A stretch of DNA of 32,331 nucleotides from a virus. How positions within the stretch are numbered: position 1 is the first letter of the stretch; every line of letters starts with the position of its first letter. The notes under the pieces are model-generated. The model was not told where the DNA came from. It made no database searches and was given only the letters and a program-made list of their open reading frames with translations. This document shows positions 16,187 to 23,960 of the stretch, one piece after another. The position numbers and the translations under genes were made by a program. The stretch spans positions 1-32,331 of IMG/VR virus record IMGVR_UViG_3300025311_000012; one strand, written 5' to 3'.

Positions 16187-17026
16187 TTACGCGGTGAGGA
16201 TGCCGGCGAGCCGCAGCTTCGCCAGTGCCGCGTTGATCTTCATGCTCAGCTCGGTGACGGCGTCCGTCAAGGCGACGATCGCCGCGCGGTCCGCGGCCTG
16301 TGCGGTGACGAGCTCGATCACCTTCTGCGCCAGGTCGCTGTCGTTCTGGTTCTGCACGGTGAGATCGGTGACGCAGGCCGCGACGGTCACCTGCAGGGCC
16401 GTGACCTCGTTCTCGAGGGTCGCCAGCGCCGCCGAGACCGCCTCGCCTTCCGCTTTCGCGACCGGGTCGGTCATGTTGACGACGGCCGCGTAGTTCGTGA
16501 TCGCCGCCGGCGCCGCCGCCGTCAGGCCATCCGCGATCGTGTCGTCGTGCGTCCCCGAGTCGCCGCTGTTGTCGGTGAGCGTGGCGCCGATCGCCGTCGG
16601 CGCCGTGACGACCCCGATGGTGCCGTCGGCCGCCGCACCGCCGCTGTTGTTCACAAGGTCCGCTTCGGCCGCCTGCGCGCCTTCGGCGGTCGCCGGCGCG
16701 GTGCCGTTCAGCCGCACGTTGCCGGTGCTCGACGGGTTCGCCGCCACCGCCGTCGCGACGCCAATCAACTGGCCGACGGTCGAGTCGCTGTCGCAGCGCT
16801 TGTTGCCGTTGTCCCAGTAGATCTCCTGGCCGCCGGTCCAGGCCTGCGCCGACGTCTTGTCGAGCGTCCAGACGCCCTCGACCTGGAACTCGCCTGCGAC
16901 GCCGTTCGCGACGGTCTGGAGCGCCACGCCAAAGAGCGACCCCACGAGCGCCCCCTTGCCGCTGTCGCGCTGATACGGCGCGGTGAGCGTCAGGACCCTG
17001 CCCTTCTGCACGTAGTTCGTTGCCAT
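16187..17026 (-). CDS. DUF2190 capsid decoration protein with C-terminal helical fibre
   Basis: Residues 1-115 follow the DUF2190 pattern: MATNYVQKGRVLTLTAPYQR, then SGKGALVGSLFGVAL and the closing IGVATAVAANPS. Residues about 115-190 are a low-complexity Ala/Gly/Thr stretch. Residues 195-275 form an Ala/Val-rich heptad helix (AALATLENEVTALQVTVAAC) suited to a trimeric stalk. DUF2190 genes sit beside capsid genes and the protein decorates heads; the added helix suggests a head fibre. A GAGGAC site precedes the ATG. Confidence 0.8.
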   Translation of the reverse strand: MATNYVQKGRVLTLTAPYQRDSGKGALVGSLFGVALQTVANGVAGEFQVEGVWTLDKTSAQAWTGGQEIYWDNGNKRCDSDSTVGQLIGVATAVAANPSSTGNVRLNGTAPATAEGAQAAEADLVNNSGGAAADGTIGVVTAPTAIGATLTDNSGDSGTHDDTIADGLTAAAPAAITNYAAVVNMTDPVAKAEGEAVSAALATLENEVTALQVTVAACVTDLTVQNQNDSDLAQKVIELVTAQAADRAAIVALTDAVTELSMKINAALAKLRLAGILTA

Positions 17027-17085
17027 GTGTGTTGTCCTCGCGGCGTTATGGCCCGCCGTGGCCGTCTCCTGGTGAACGAGCGAGC

Positions 17086-17113
17086 GGGGCTCCCGGCCTC
17101 AACCGAGAGCCCC
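17086..17113 (-). promoter_or_regulatory. Stable hairpin between capsid and decoration genes
   Basis: On the coding strand GGGGCTCTCGG-TTGAGG-CCGGGAGCCCC folds into an 11-base-pair stem (one G-T pair) with a 6-base loop. It lies in the 106-base gap after the capsid stop. A run of six T is on its 5' side, not its 3' side, so it is not a normal intrinsic terminator for this strand. It may act in RNA stability or processing between capsid and decoration messages. Confidence 0.55.
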
Positions 17114-17132
17114 AAAAAAGAGGAAGGGTCCC

Positions 17133-19004
17133 TTACACGCCGGCGTTGGTCACAGCGCCGCGGTAGTCCACCGCCGCCACGCCGTAGTCGAAGCGCACCT
17201 TCATCTCGGCGCCGTCGGTGTTCCACCCATCGCGCGTCTCGAGCACCGGCTCGGTCGCGCCCTCGAGGAAGGCCACCTCGAGCACCGGGTAGACACTCGG
17301 ATCCGCGAAGAGATACCGGCGCGTCGTGCCGGCCGCCAGGCGCGCCGTGCCGATGATGTCCCGCACGAACCCGCGCACGACGTTCGGCTTGTTCTGCGCC
17401 TTGTTCGCGACGGTGTCCGGGTCGAACTGCGATTCGTTGATGACAATCGCCTGCCCCTTCAGGCCGCGTGGCACCAGGAGGACGGCCGGTTCGATGTTCA
17501 GGATTTCGTTGCCGTCCTTGTCGGTCTGCGCCGCCATCACGGCCGCGTCGGCGTCCAGCGACGCCGCGGAAATCGCCGCGCCGGCGCCCACGTTGCTGTG
17601 CGCCGCGTCGAACAGCACCACGTTGTCGTCCATCGTCGGCCCGAGGCCCGCGTTCTGCGCGAGCAGCGCGTAGACGTCCACCTCCACCGAGAGACCCGCG
17701 GCGCGGCCCAGCATCGCCAGGAGCCGCGCGAACGCGTTCATGTCGTCGTTGACGATGGCCTGACGACTGATGTTGATGATGTTGCCCTTCGTCGAGGCGG
17801 TGATCGTCGCCTTCTCCGCGTCGGTGATCCCCTTCGACTTGAACTCGCCGGCCTCGTTGATTGCGTCCAGCGTTCCGAAGGTCCCCATCCGGTAGCGGTT
17901 GTGCGCGCGGAAATCCGACACGGTGCCCTGCGCACAGAACCGCCGCCAGGTGTCCGGCTGCACGGCGTACGCCGCGAGCAGGACCTTGTGCATGACGTTT
18001 TCAAGCAGGACCGCAAAATCGGACGTCGTCTGCGTCACGGTGCCGCGCACGGTGAAGGCTTCCGACACCATCCGCATTTTGTCCAGGCCGCGCACGTGGC
18101 GGCCGGCGCGCTCCAGCGTTTCGCGCGCGAGCTCGACGAGCGTCAGGCCGCGGAACTCGCCCGGGTCGATCGCCGCGAGATTCGGCGCCGCGGGGTTCTC
18201 GCGCCGCGCCACGAGCTCCGCGTGCCCGGACTTGATCAAGAGCCAGTTCGCGGCGCCGCGCATGAACTTGTCCGTCGCGTCGCCGGCCGGCACCACCACG
18301 ACGTGCTGCCGCGTGGGCGTGTCCCCCTGCGCCGCACTGAGTGTCGCCAGGACCTCGGCGCGCGCCGTCTCCAGGCTGATCCCGCGGCCGATCATGTCGT
18401 CGGCGACCGACGCGGCGAGCTTGGCAGCACGGACCGTCGTCTGGATGCCGACCACGCGGGTCCGCTCCTCGGCGATCGCGACCGTCCGCGCCGCGGCGAC
18501 ATCGGCGCCGGCCGGCTGCGGTGGCTGCGGGTTGGCCGCGAGCGCGCGGAGCTGCGCGTCGATCGCGTCCACCTCGGTCATGCGCGTGTCGAAATCCGTT
18601 CGGGCCTGGTCGGTGGCGAAGCTCCCATCCGCCGCGCGCAGCGCATCCGCTTCGCGCAATAGCGTCGCGCGCCGGGCGGTCAGCTCGGTCGCCGGCATCG
18701 CCGCGATCGCGGCCGGAATCGGGATTGCCAGCAGCAGGCCGTCCTGGTGCACGCCGCCGTGCAGCCAGACGATGGCGAGCAGCACCGCCAGGCTGGCGAG
18801 CGCGAGCTGCGGACTCCACAGCGAGGAGAACCAGGAGCGAATCGTCTGCGCGGCGGCGCGGAAGGCCGCGGCGGTCTTGATGCGCCAGGCGTCGATCTTC
18901 AGTGTGCCGTGACCCCAGGCGCAAACCTGGAACACGCTGGTCGGCATGGCCGCGACTGCGACGAACATCGCCACCAGGAACGGCATGAGAGTGTGCGTCT
19001 GCAT
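17133..19004 (-). CDS. Major capsid protein with hydrophobic N-terminal extension
   Basis: The gene has a very strong ribosome-binding site (GAGGAGAAGG) before the ATG at 19004, so 623 residues are expected. Residues 1-102 are unusual: a hydrophobic stretch (about 7-31), an amphipathic segment with WFSSLWSP, and a second hydrophobic stretch (about 66-103). From Met103 the protein looks like a capsid delta/scaffold domain (MPATELTARRATLLREADAL) with a coiled coil to about 160. From about 215 it is a Mu-gpT/HK97-fold capsid, with FRAHNRYRMGTFGTLDAINE, ISRQAIVNDDMNAFARL and a final beta domain. In related phages this capsid is often fused to the protease that is a separate gene here. The leader is probably removed with the delta domain on maturation. 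Confidence 0.88.
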   Translation of the reverse strand: MQTHTLMPFLVAMFVAVAAMPTSVFQVCAWGHGTLKIDAWRIKTAAAFRAAAQTIRSWFSSLWSPQLALASLAVLLAIVWLHGGVHQDGLLLAIPIPAAIAAMPATELTARRATLLREADALRAADGSFATDQARTDFDTRMTEVDAIDAQLRALAANPQPPQPAGADVAAARTVAIAEERTRVVGIQTTVRAAKLAASVADDMIGRGISLETARAEVLATLSAAQGDTPTRQHVVVVPAGDATDKFMRGAANWLLIKSGHAELVARRENPAAPNLAAIDPGEFRGLTLVELARETLERAGRHVRGLDKMRMVSEAFTVRGTVTQTTSDFAVLLENVMHKVLLAAYAVQPDTWRRFCAQGTVSDFRAHNRYRMGTFGTLDAINEAGEFKSKGITDAEKATITASTKGNIINISRQAIVNDDMNAFARLLAMLGRAAGLSVEVDVYALLAQNAGLGPTMDDNVVLFDAAHSNVGAGAAISAASLDADAAVMAAQTDKDGNEILNIEPAVLLVPRGLKGQAIVINESQFDPDTVANKAQNKPNVVRGFVRDIIGTARLAAGTTRRYLFADPSVYPVLEVAFLEGATEPVLETRDGWNTDGAEMKVRFDYGVAAVDYRGAVTNAGV

Positions 19005-19022
19005 GTCTTTACCTTCTCCTCG

Positions 19023-19649
19023 TTAGCCGCGGGCTCGCGCCAGCCGGAATCGGCGAATCCGATCGGCGTCCGCCATGGCGGACGCGTCGGCGCCGCGCGT
19101 GACAATCACGCACGGATTCGTGGGGACCTCGCGCGAGCTCCGGACGCGCGCCCCGGTATCCGCACCCATCGGGACCATGCTGATCTCGTACGGCTCCCAG
19201 TCGGTCGCCGTCCGAACGGGCATCTCGGCCTTCCCTTGGGTCTCCTCGAAACGATGCACGCGATAGCCGACGCTGACATTGCGGATGATCTTGTCGCGCA
19301 CGTCCTGGTAGAACGGCTCGACGTCGGCCCGCTTCGAAAAGCGCACCGTCGCGCGCGCATCCTTCCCATTCAGCGAGGCGCTGCCGGGTTCCACAATGCC
19401 AATCTGGTCGGCGATCGAGTACGCGCTGTGCGCGTTCAGCAGCGGCGCGCCGCCGTTCAGGCGCGCGAGACGGATGCTTTTCGGGTCCATTGACAGCCGC
19501 TCGATGTACCGCTTCCCGGTCATCCAGTCGAAGCGCACCACGTCAGCGCCGGTGCTGAAAATCAGGTCGACGGAACGGCTGTCTTCGTGAATGGTGCCGA
19601 CGTCGGCGCGGAGATCCAAGGGCGCAACGTCAATCGTGTGCGGATCCAT
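19023..19649 (-). CDS. Prohead protease
   Basis: The 208-residue product has the HK97-type prohead protease pattern: VDLIFSTGADVVRFD near the start, then LLNAHS with His74 and IIRNVSVGY with Ser126, the expected catalytic His and Ser. YEISMVPMGAD ends the domain. A C-terminal tail is Arg/Ala-rich. It lies 18 bases upstream of the capsid gene and would cleave the capsid delta domain and itself. No good Shine-Dalgarno is visible upstream of the ATG at 19649. The preceding gap is AT-rich and carries a motif shared with another gap. Confidence 0.88.
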   Translation of the reverse strand: MDPHTIDVAPLDLRADVGTIHEDSRSVDLIFSTGADVVRFDWMTGKRYIERLSMDPKSIRLARLNGGAPLLNAHSAYSIADQIGIVEPGSASLNGKDARATVRFSKRADVEPFYQDVRDKIIRNVSVGYRVHRFEETQGKAEMPVRTATDWEPYEISMVPMGADTGARVRSSREVPTNPCVIVTRGADASAMADADRIRRFRLARARG

Positions 19650-19668
19650 GACAGACGCAGCATCGCAG

Positions 19669-19678
19669 ACATCTAGCG
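19669..19678. promoter_or_regulatory. Motif ACATCTAGCG upstream of the protease gene, possible operator
   Basis: The 10-base sequence in the 56-base gap between the RHH gene and the protease gene is identical to 21758-21767, inside the tandem repeats upstream of the gpW gene. An AT-rich stretch (19681-19693) sits just upstream in the direction of transcription. The gap could therefore hold a promoter and operator. Confidence 0.35.
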
Positions 19679-19705
19679 AATCTGTATTTTTATGACTACC
19701 GAAAT

Positions 19706-19924
19706 TCAGGCGAGACGATGCGCGGCCACGTAAGACGCGATCGCTTCATTGAGGAGGGCATGCACGGACTGGCGTTCCACGAGCGCGCGCCTGCAGAACG
19801 CGTCATACACATCCTCCGGTAGTTTGACGCTCGTGGTGATCTTCGGTGTGGCGCTGCGCGGCCGGCCGCGCCGCCGATGCCGGAGCTGCTCGGTGAACAC
19901 CGCGCGATGGTCACGCTCGATCAT
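19706..19924 (-). CDS. Ribbon-helix-helix DNA-binding protein
   Basis: The 72-residue protein has a basic N-terminus (LRHRRRGRPRSATPK) and then a ribbon-helix-helix fold of CopG/Arc type. The strand ITTSVKLP (about 29-36) is followed by helices EDVYDAFCRRALVER and VHALLNEAIASYVAAH. Such dimers bind short repeats with the paired strands. The ATG overlaps the portal stop (ATGA). A regulator between portal and protease is unusual. It may control the head genes through the repeated motif found in the two nearby gaps; this link is inference. Confidence 0.8.
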   Translation of the reverse strand: MIERDHRAVFTEQLRHRRRGRPRSATPKITTSVKLPEDVYDAFCRRALVERQSVHALLNEAIASYVAAHRLA

Positions 19925-21492
19925 TTCGTGTCACCAAACATCGCCTGGAACACGCGCAGCCCCTGCTCCTCCGGCAGGCGGGCGAGGAAGTCTGCAAACC
20001 GGTCCAGGTCGCCTCGGAACGCCTGGCCGCCGAGCGTGCCATCCGGCGAAATCGCCGCCTGCATCTGGCCGGCCTGCGTCATCTTCCGCGGATCGCTGTC
20101 GAGTACCAGCTGGCGCCGATCGAGGTCCTTGTAGTCCGCCTCCATCTCGTCGAAGAAGGCCTTCGGCACGTAGCCGCGCTCACGGATCGCGTCGGAGAGC
20201 GTCTGGATACCCGTGCGGATGTTGCGCTGGACGGCGAGGCCTTCGGCGGACGGGTCGATGAACGGCATCGGCGGCGGTGTCCACTCCGTCGTCGCGGGCC
20301 CCGGCACGCCGATGATGGCCGCACCCTGCATCCCCCATTCCCACACTCGATTGAGGAACTGCGGAATCAGCATCCGATAGCGCCAGTCGTCGACGCGTGC
20401 CTGCTGGCGCAGTCGTGACATCCGAGCGGCCGAGAACGGGAGATCCGTGTAGTCGCCGGTGAAATCCTCATACGTCACGCCGATTCCCGTCGCGAGCGAC
20501 CGCAACACAGTCTGAACGTAATCCGGGTATTCCCGAACGTTCGGCGGCTGGACGACATCGACCGTCCGGCCAGGCGGAATATTCAGCACCGCACCCGGCG
20601 AGAGAAGATCGACTTCCTCGTCATCTGGATCTTCGGTGCCGAGCGGGCTGGAGGTGCCGTCCGAGTCGCTCGTCACCACCGCAAGGCACGCGGCGACCTT
20701 CTGCTTCATCAAGGTCGCGTCGCTCAGCTCGTCGAAGTCCTTGTATGTGAGCAGCAGCGGCGCAAACCACGACGGGCCCCGCACCTGTCCGGGGCGGTCA
20801 CCGCGGAAGACGTGCGCGATGTCCTCCGCGGGCACGCGGCTCGAGTTTCCAAACAGCGTCCCGCCCGGCCGCAGCGTCGAACCCGGGTGTTCGCGATACA
20901 GCCAATACGCGACGCGCCGGCCGAGCGCGTCGAACTCGACCCCCTGGACGATGCGCCCGCCGTTCGGCAGCGTCGCGGAATCCTTGTATGTGTCGAGGAA
21001 GTCCGGCTCGAGCACCTGAAGCTGGAAGGGCAGCGGCAGCCCGTCGGTAAGCAGGCGCCAGCGGCGCCTCACAATCACCTCCCCGGACTCGACGACAGTC
21101 CGCATCACCAGTTTCGTCAAGCCGGCGAGGTCACATCGGCCATCCGCGTCACACGCGGTGCTGTTCGACCACGCCTCGAACTGTGGATGCTTCTGCGCCG
21201 CGACGATTCCCCAGCCCACCGCCTGGTCGAGGATCGTCAAGACGACCGACGCCGCGTAGGGATTGTTCCGGACGAGGTCGCGCGCGAGGTCGCGCAGCTT
21301 ACTCAGGGTCGGCCCGATGACCGCGTTCGCGTCCGAGCTGTTGCGCCGCCAGGTCTGCGTCCGCCGGCCGATCGTCGCGGCGTCGTACGTGCGCTGCAGC
21401 ATCTCGACCGCGACCCGCGCCCGCACGCGGCGCAGCTGCCAGTGCGGCGAGATCGCGCCGGCGACGCGGTCGAGCCACGGCCGCGGCGTCAC
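19921..21492 (-). CDS. Portal protein, lambda family
   Basis: This 523-residue protein starts at a GTG overlapping the gpW stop (GTGA). It follows the lambda portal pattern: an N-terminal arginine-rich helix, YDAATIGRRTQTWR, then LRDLARDLVRNNPYAASVV, VLEPDFLD, DIAHVFRGDRPGQVRGPSWF and the stem/crown segment LPFSAARMSRLRQQARVDDW. Portals form the dodecameric channel through which DNA enters the head and to which terminase and head-tail proteins bind. Its neighbours (gpW before, protease after) match lambda order. Confidence 0.93.
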   Translation of the reverse strand: MTPRPWLDRVAGAISPHWQLRRVRARVAVEMLQRTYDAATIGRRTQTWRRNSSDANAVIGPTLSKLRDLARDLVRNNPYAASVVLTILDQAVGWGIVAAQKHPQFEAWSNSTACDADGRCDLAGLTKLVMRTVVESGEVIVRRRWRLLTDGLPLPFQLQVLEPDFLDTYKDSATLPNGGRIVQGVEFDALGRRVAYWLYREHPGSTLRPGGTLFGNSSRVPAEDIAHVFRGDRPGQVRGPSWFAPLLLTYKDFDELSDATLMKQKVAACLAVVTSDSDGTSSPLGTEDPDDEEVDLLSPGAVLNIPPGRTVDVVQPPNVREYPDYVQTVLRSLATGIGVTYEDFTGDYTDLPFSAARMSRLRQQARVDDWRYRMLIPQFLNRVWEWGMQGAAIIGVPGPATTEWTPPPMPFIDPSAEGLAVQRNIRTGIQTLSDAIRERGYVPKAFFDEMEADYKDLDRRQLVLDSDPRKMTQAGQMQAAISPDGTLGGQAFRGDLDRFADFLARLPEEQGLRVFQAMFGDTK

Positions 21493-21692
21493 GAGCCGAG
21501 CCCCTTACTGGTGGCGACGTAACGCGTGCGCGAGCCGCCGGCGATCGAGCGCGCGATCCGCTCGCGCTCCTTGTAGAGCTCCTCGAGGTCCCGGAAGGTG
21601 GTGGACTGGTCGGCGAAGGAATGGGCCTTGACCGCGCGGATCGTGTTGATCTCCGCGTCGAGCGCATCAAGGTCGGCTTGCGTGTAGGCCAT
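21489..21692 (-). CDS. gpW-like head-tail joining protein
   Basis: The 67-residue product starts MAYTQADLDALDAEI and continues with TTFRDLEELYKERERIARSI, the two-helix pattern of gpW-type joining proteins coded just before lambda-type portals. gpW closes the portal after packaging. The ATG has only a weak ribosome-binding site and follows a 91-base gap with tandem repeats that may hold a promoter for the head genes. Confidence 0.85.
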   Translation of the reverse strand: MAYTQADLDALDAEINTIRAVKAHSFADQSTTFRDLEELYKERERIARSIAGGSRTRYVATSKGLGS

Positions 21693-21752
21693 GCGCGGGA
21701 TTCAGGTCTGCCAGAACTACAGTCACGATACCCGCGCCGCAGAGTTCGTAGA

Positions 21753-21780
21753 GCGCTACATCTAGCGCGCTACATATAGC
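21753..21780. repeat. Tandem 14-base repeats upstream of the head genes
   Basis: GCGCTACATCTAGC (21753-21766) and GCGCTACATATAGC (21767-21780) are adjacent direct repeats with one mismatch. They fill the gap between the zinc-ribbon stop and the gpW start. They contain the ACATCTAGCG sequence also found at 19669-19678. Paired repeats of this size suit a ribbon-helix-helix operator. Confidence 0.8.
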
Positions 21781-21783
21781 GTG

Positions 21784-21981
21784 TCATTCCAGAAACTCAC
21801 TGGTATTCCAGCGGTGGCGGCAGTCGAGGCATTGCCGGCGGCGCACGATCTTGCCGCGCGGCCGCCGGACGCGAATCACACGGGAATCGCCACCGCACTT
21901 CTCGCACTCATCCGCGTTCAGCCGCCGGCGTCGAGCAACAGCCGGGTCACGGCGGCGGAGCACCACGTCAGGTTCAGCCAT
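21784..21981 (-). CDS. Zinc-ribbon protein, NrdR-type finger
   Basis: The 65-residue protein starts with a TGATG overlap on the terminase stop. After an Arg-rich segment it has CEKCGG (Cys at about 27 and 30) and CLDCRHRW (Cys at about 51 and 54), a four-Cys zinc ribbon. The spacing and the closing RHRWNT resemble the zinc ribbon of NrdR-like regulators. No ATP-cone follows. It could be a DNA-binding regulator or a terminase accessory. Confidence 0.75.
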   Translation of the reverse strand: MAEPDVVLRRRDPAVARRRRLNADECEKCGGDSRVIRVRRPRGKIVRRRQCLDCRHRWNTSEFLE

Positions 21982-23960
21982 CAGTGGGGCCGGTTGCCTT
22001 TCAGCCAGGCGCCGCCTCGAGGCGCCAGCCAGCGGCGTTTCGTGTTCGTCGGCGCCGGGCCCACCTGTTCCGCGCGCGCCGGTGCACCCACCGCAACGGG
22101 CGCCGGTAACGCGACGTTAAGAGCCGCGGCAGAGACGACGATGCCGAGCATCTTCTCGCGCGCCTTCCAATCGGATTCATTCGACCGGTCGAGTCCCGCG
22201 AGCGCCGCGGCCGCCCGGGCGTACACGCGGGCGTCCAGCACGTGGTTCTGCCGTCCGGGAATCAGCTCCCACGTCAGCCGGACGAATCCCTTACGCGTCT
22301 TGTGCGGCACAAGCTGCTCCGCGGTCAACTGTCTGAAGTACTCGTCACCGTATTCGGGGAAGTGACAATAGCCGGCGGGCTCGCCCTTCTCAGGCAGGAT
22401 CTCGAGGTGGAGGAACCCATAGAGCTCCGACTTCGCAATCGAGCCGGTCACCGGCCACACGCGGTATCCACGCTTCATCCTGCGTCCGCGGTCGGTCACT
22501 TCAACCGGCTGCGGCGTCCCGATCAGCGCGCCGCCGTCATCACGGCCCTTCACCGCAATCACCCGGTTCATCGGATACCGCCGCGCCCAGTTATAGACGG
22601 TCTGCGTATTGTAGCCGGAGTCCACCGCGAGCATCCGGATCGGCATCTCGACGCCGCCGGCGTGCGCATAGCTGCGCGCCAACAGTGCGTCCACCTGGCC
22701 CCACGGCCCGTTGTCGAGGTCCGCCGTGTCGCCAGGGATCTCACCATAATCGATCGACCATGAGCGCTTACCCCGGCCCCAGCCGACCACCTCGTAGACA
22801 ACGCGGTCCTTCTGCACGTCAACACCAGCCGTGATCCACAACACACCAGCGGGCACCGAGCCGATGGCGTACGTCTCACGGCGGTTCTTCAGCGGCTCCC
22901 ACGCCGGCGCCTCACCGCCACTCGCGTTCCACACCTCGCCGAGAACCGTGTTGATGAAGACGCGATACTTCTCAGGGTTCCGATAACTCTGGACGAACTT
23001 CAACGCGATCTCGCCCCAGGACATCCAGCCGACCGGCGCGTACAGCGCGTTTAGGTGATAGCCACGCTTGCGATCGCCCCCAACGCCTGGCGCCTCGGCG
23101 CGCCACTCACCGGCCGCGAGCATCTGCGTCTTCTGGTGGTTCTGGATCATCTCGCCGCACGCGCGGCATTCGTAGACGGCCTGCTTCGGCGGCAGCAGCA
23201 GCTTCGTCCAGACCAGCCGCGCAAACTCGAGCGGCTGCATCTCGCCACAGAACGGACACGGCACGTAGTAGCGCCGCTGATCCGTGGACTGATACGCGGC
23301 TTCGATCGCCGAGCGCCCCTCGATCGTCGGGGTCGAGACCTTGAACGTCTTGCGCCGCGCGAACGTGCGTTGCCGCGCGTCGACGAGATCGAGCGGCGAT
23401 CCTTCCTCGTCGACGTCGCCAGGATAACCATCGATCTCGTCCAAAAACGCATCCCGCGCGGGCATCGAGCGCAGGCCGACCGCGCTATTCGCGCCGGTCA
23501 CGATCAATTGGCCGGCAGGGAATTCCTTACTGAACATCGTGTTGCCGCTGTCGCGCGCGCGCGCATCGGCGACTTTCACAGCGAGCGACGGCGTGTCAGT
23601 CATGAGCGGATCGAGACGCTGGCGAACGAACCGCCTCGCTTCGTCCAGCGTCGGCCGCACCAGGATCATCGGCCCAGGGTTATGATCGATAACGTAGCCG
23701 ACACAGTTCAAGATCGCTTCGGTCCCCGCAACCTGCGCCGCTTTCATCAGGACCGTCTCCTCGATCTCCGACGTCATCGAGAAGTTGTCCATGATCTCGC
23801 GGAGATACGGCGTGCGGGCGGTGCGCCACGGGCCCGGCTCCGAGCTGGATTTCTTCGGGAGGCGGCGATGCGCGTCGGCCCACTCCGACACCGTCAGCTG
23901 CGTGTCCGGCCGGATGCCCGCGACGTACGCCTGGCGAATCTGCAGCGCCGCGGTCGCCAT
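21981..23960 (-). CDS. Terminase large subunit, GpA family
   Basis: The 659-residue motor packages DNA into the prohead and cuts concatemers. Features: an adenine-motif-like N-terminus (TVSEWADAHRRLP), a Walker A region at 73-81 (KAAQVAGTE, in place of the more usual QVGGTE), and Walker B DEID at 174-177. A zinc finger has Cys235/Cys238 (CPFC) and Cys265/Cys268 (CRAC). The nuclease domain begins with GVDVQKD, where Asp381 is the likely first metal ligand. GpA-type terminases are mostly cos cutters. The ATG overlaps the stop of the Ntn hydrolase gene (TAATG), and a palindrome lies 15 bases upstream. Confidence 0.95.
   Translation of the reverse strand: MATAALQIRQAYVAGIRPDTQLTVSEWADAHRRLPKKSSSEPGPWRTARTPYLREIMDNFSMTSEIEETVLMKAAQVAGTEAILNCVGYVIDHNPGPMILVRPTLDEARRFVRQRLDPLMTDTPSLAVKVADARARDSGNTMFSKEFPAGQLIVTGANSAVGLRSMPARDAFLDEIDGYPGDVDEEGSPLDLVDARQRTFARRKTFKVSTPTIEGRSAIEAAYQSTDQRRYYVPCPFCGEMQPLEFARLVWTKLLLPPKQAVYECRACGEMIQNHQKTQMLAAGEWRAEAPGVGGDRKRGYHLNALYAPVGWMSWGEIALKFVQSYRNPEKYRVFINTVLGEVWNASGGEAPAWEPLKNRRETYAIGSVPAGVLWITAGVDVQKDRVVYEVVGWGRGKRSWSIDYGEIPGDTADLDNGPWGQVDALLARSYAHAGGVEMPIRMLAVDSGYNTQTVYNWARRYPMNRVIAVKGRDDGGALIGTPQPVEVTDRGRRMKRGYRVWPVTGSIAKSELYGFLHLEILPEKGEPAGYCHFPEYGDEYFRQLTAEQLVPHKTRKGFVRLTWELIPGRQNHVLDARVYARAAAALAGLDRSNESDWKAREKMLGIVVSAAALNVALPAPVAVGAPARAEQVGPAPTNTKRRWLAPRGGAWLKGNRPH

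Noticed and set aside
17086-17113. Rho-independent terminator after the capsid gene
   Set aside because: The T-run precedes the stem in the direction of transcription, so the structure does not meet the normal pattern on this strand. On the plus strand it is followed by A residues.
17738-18924. Alternative minus-strand frames inside the capsid gene, considered as the source of the hydrophobic leader
   Set aside because: They are Arg-rich shadows. The leader and capsid share one frame without any need for a frameshift.
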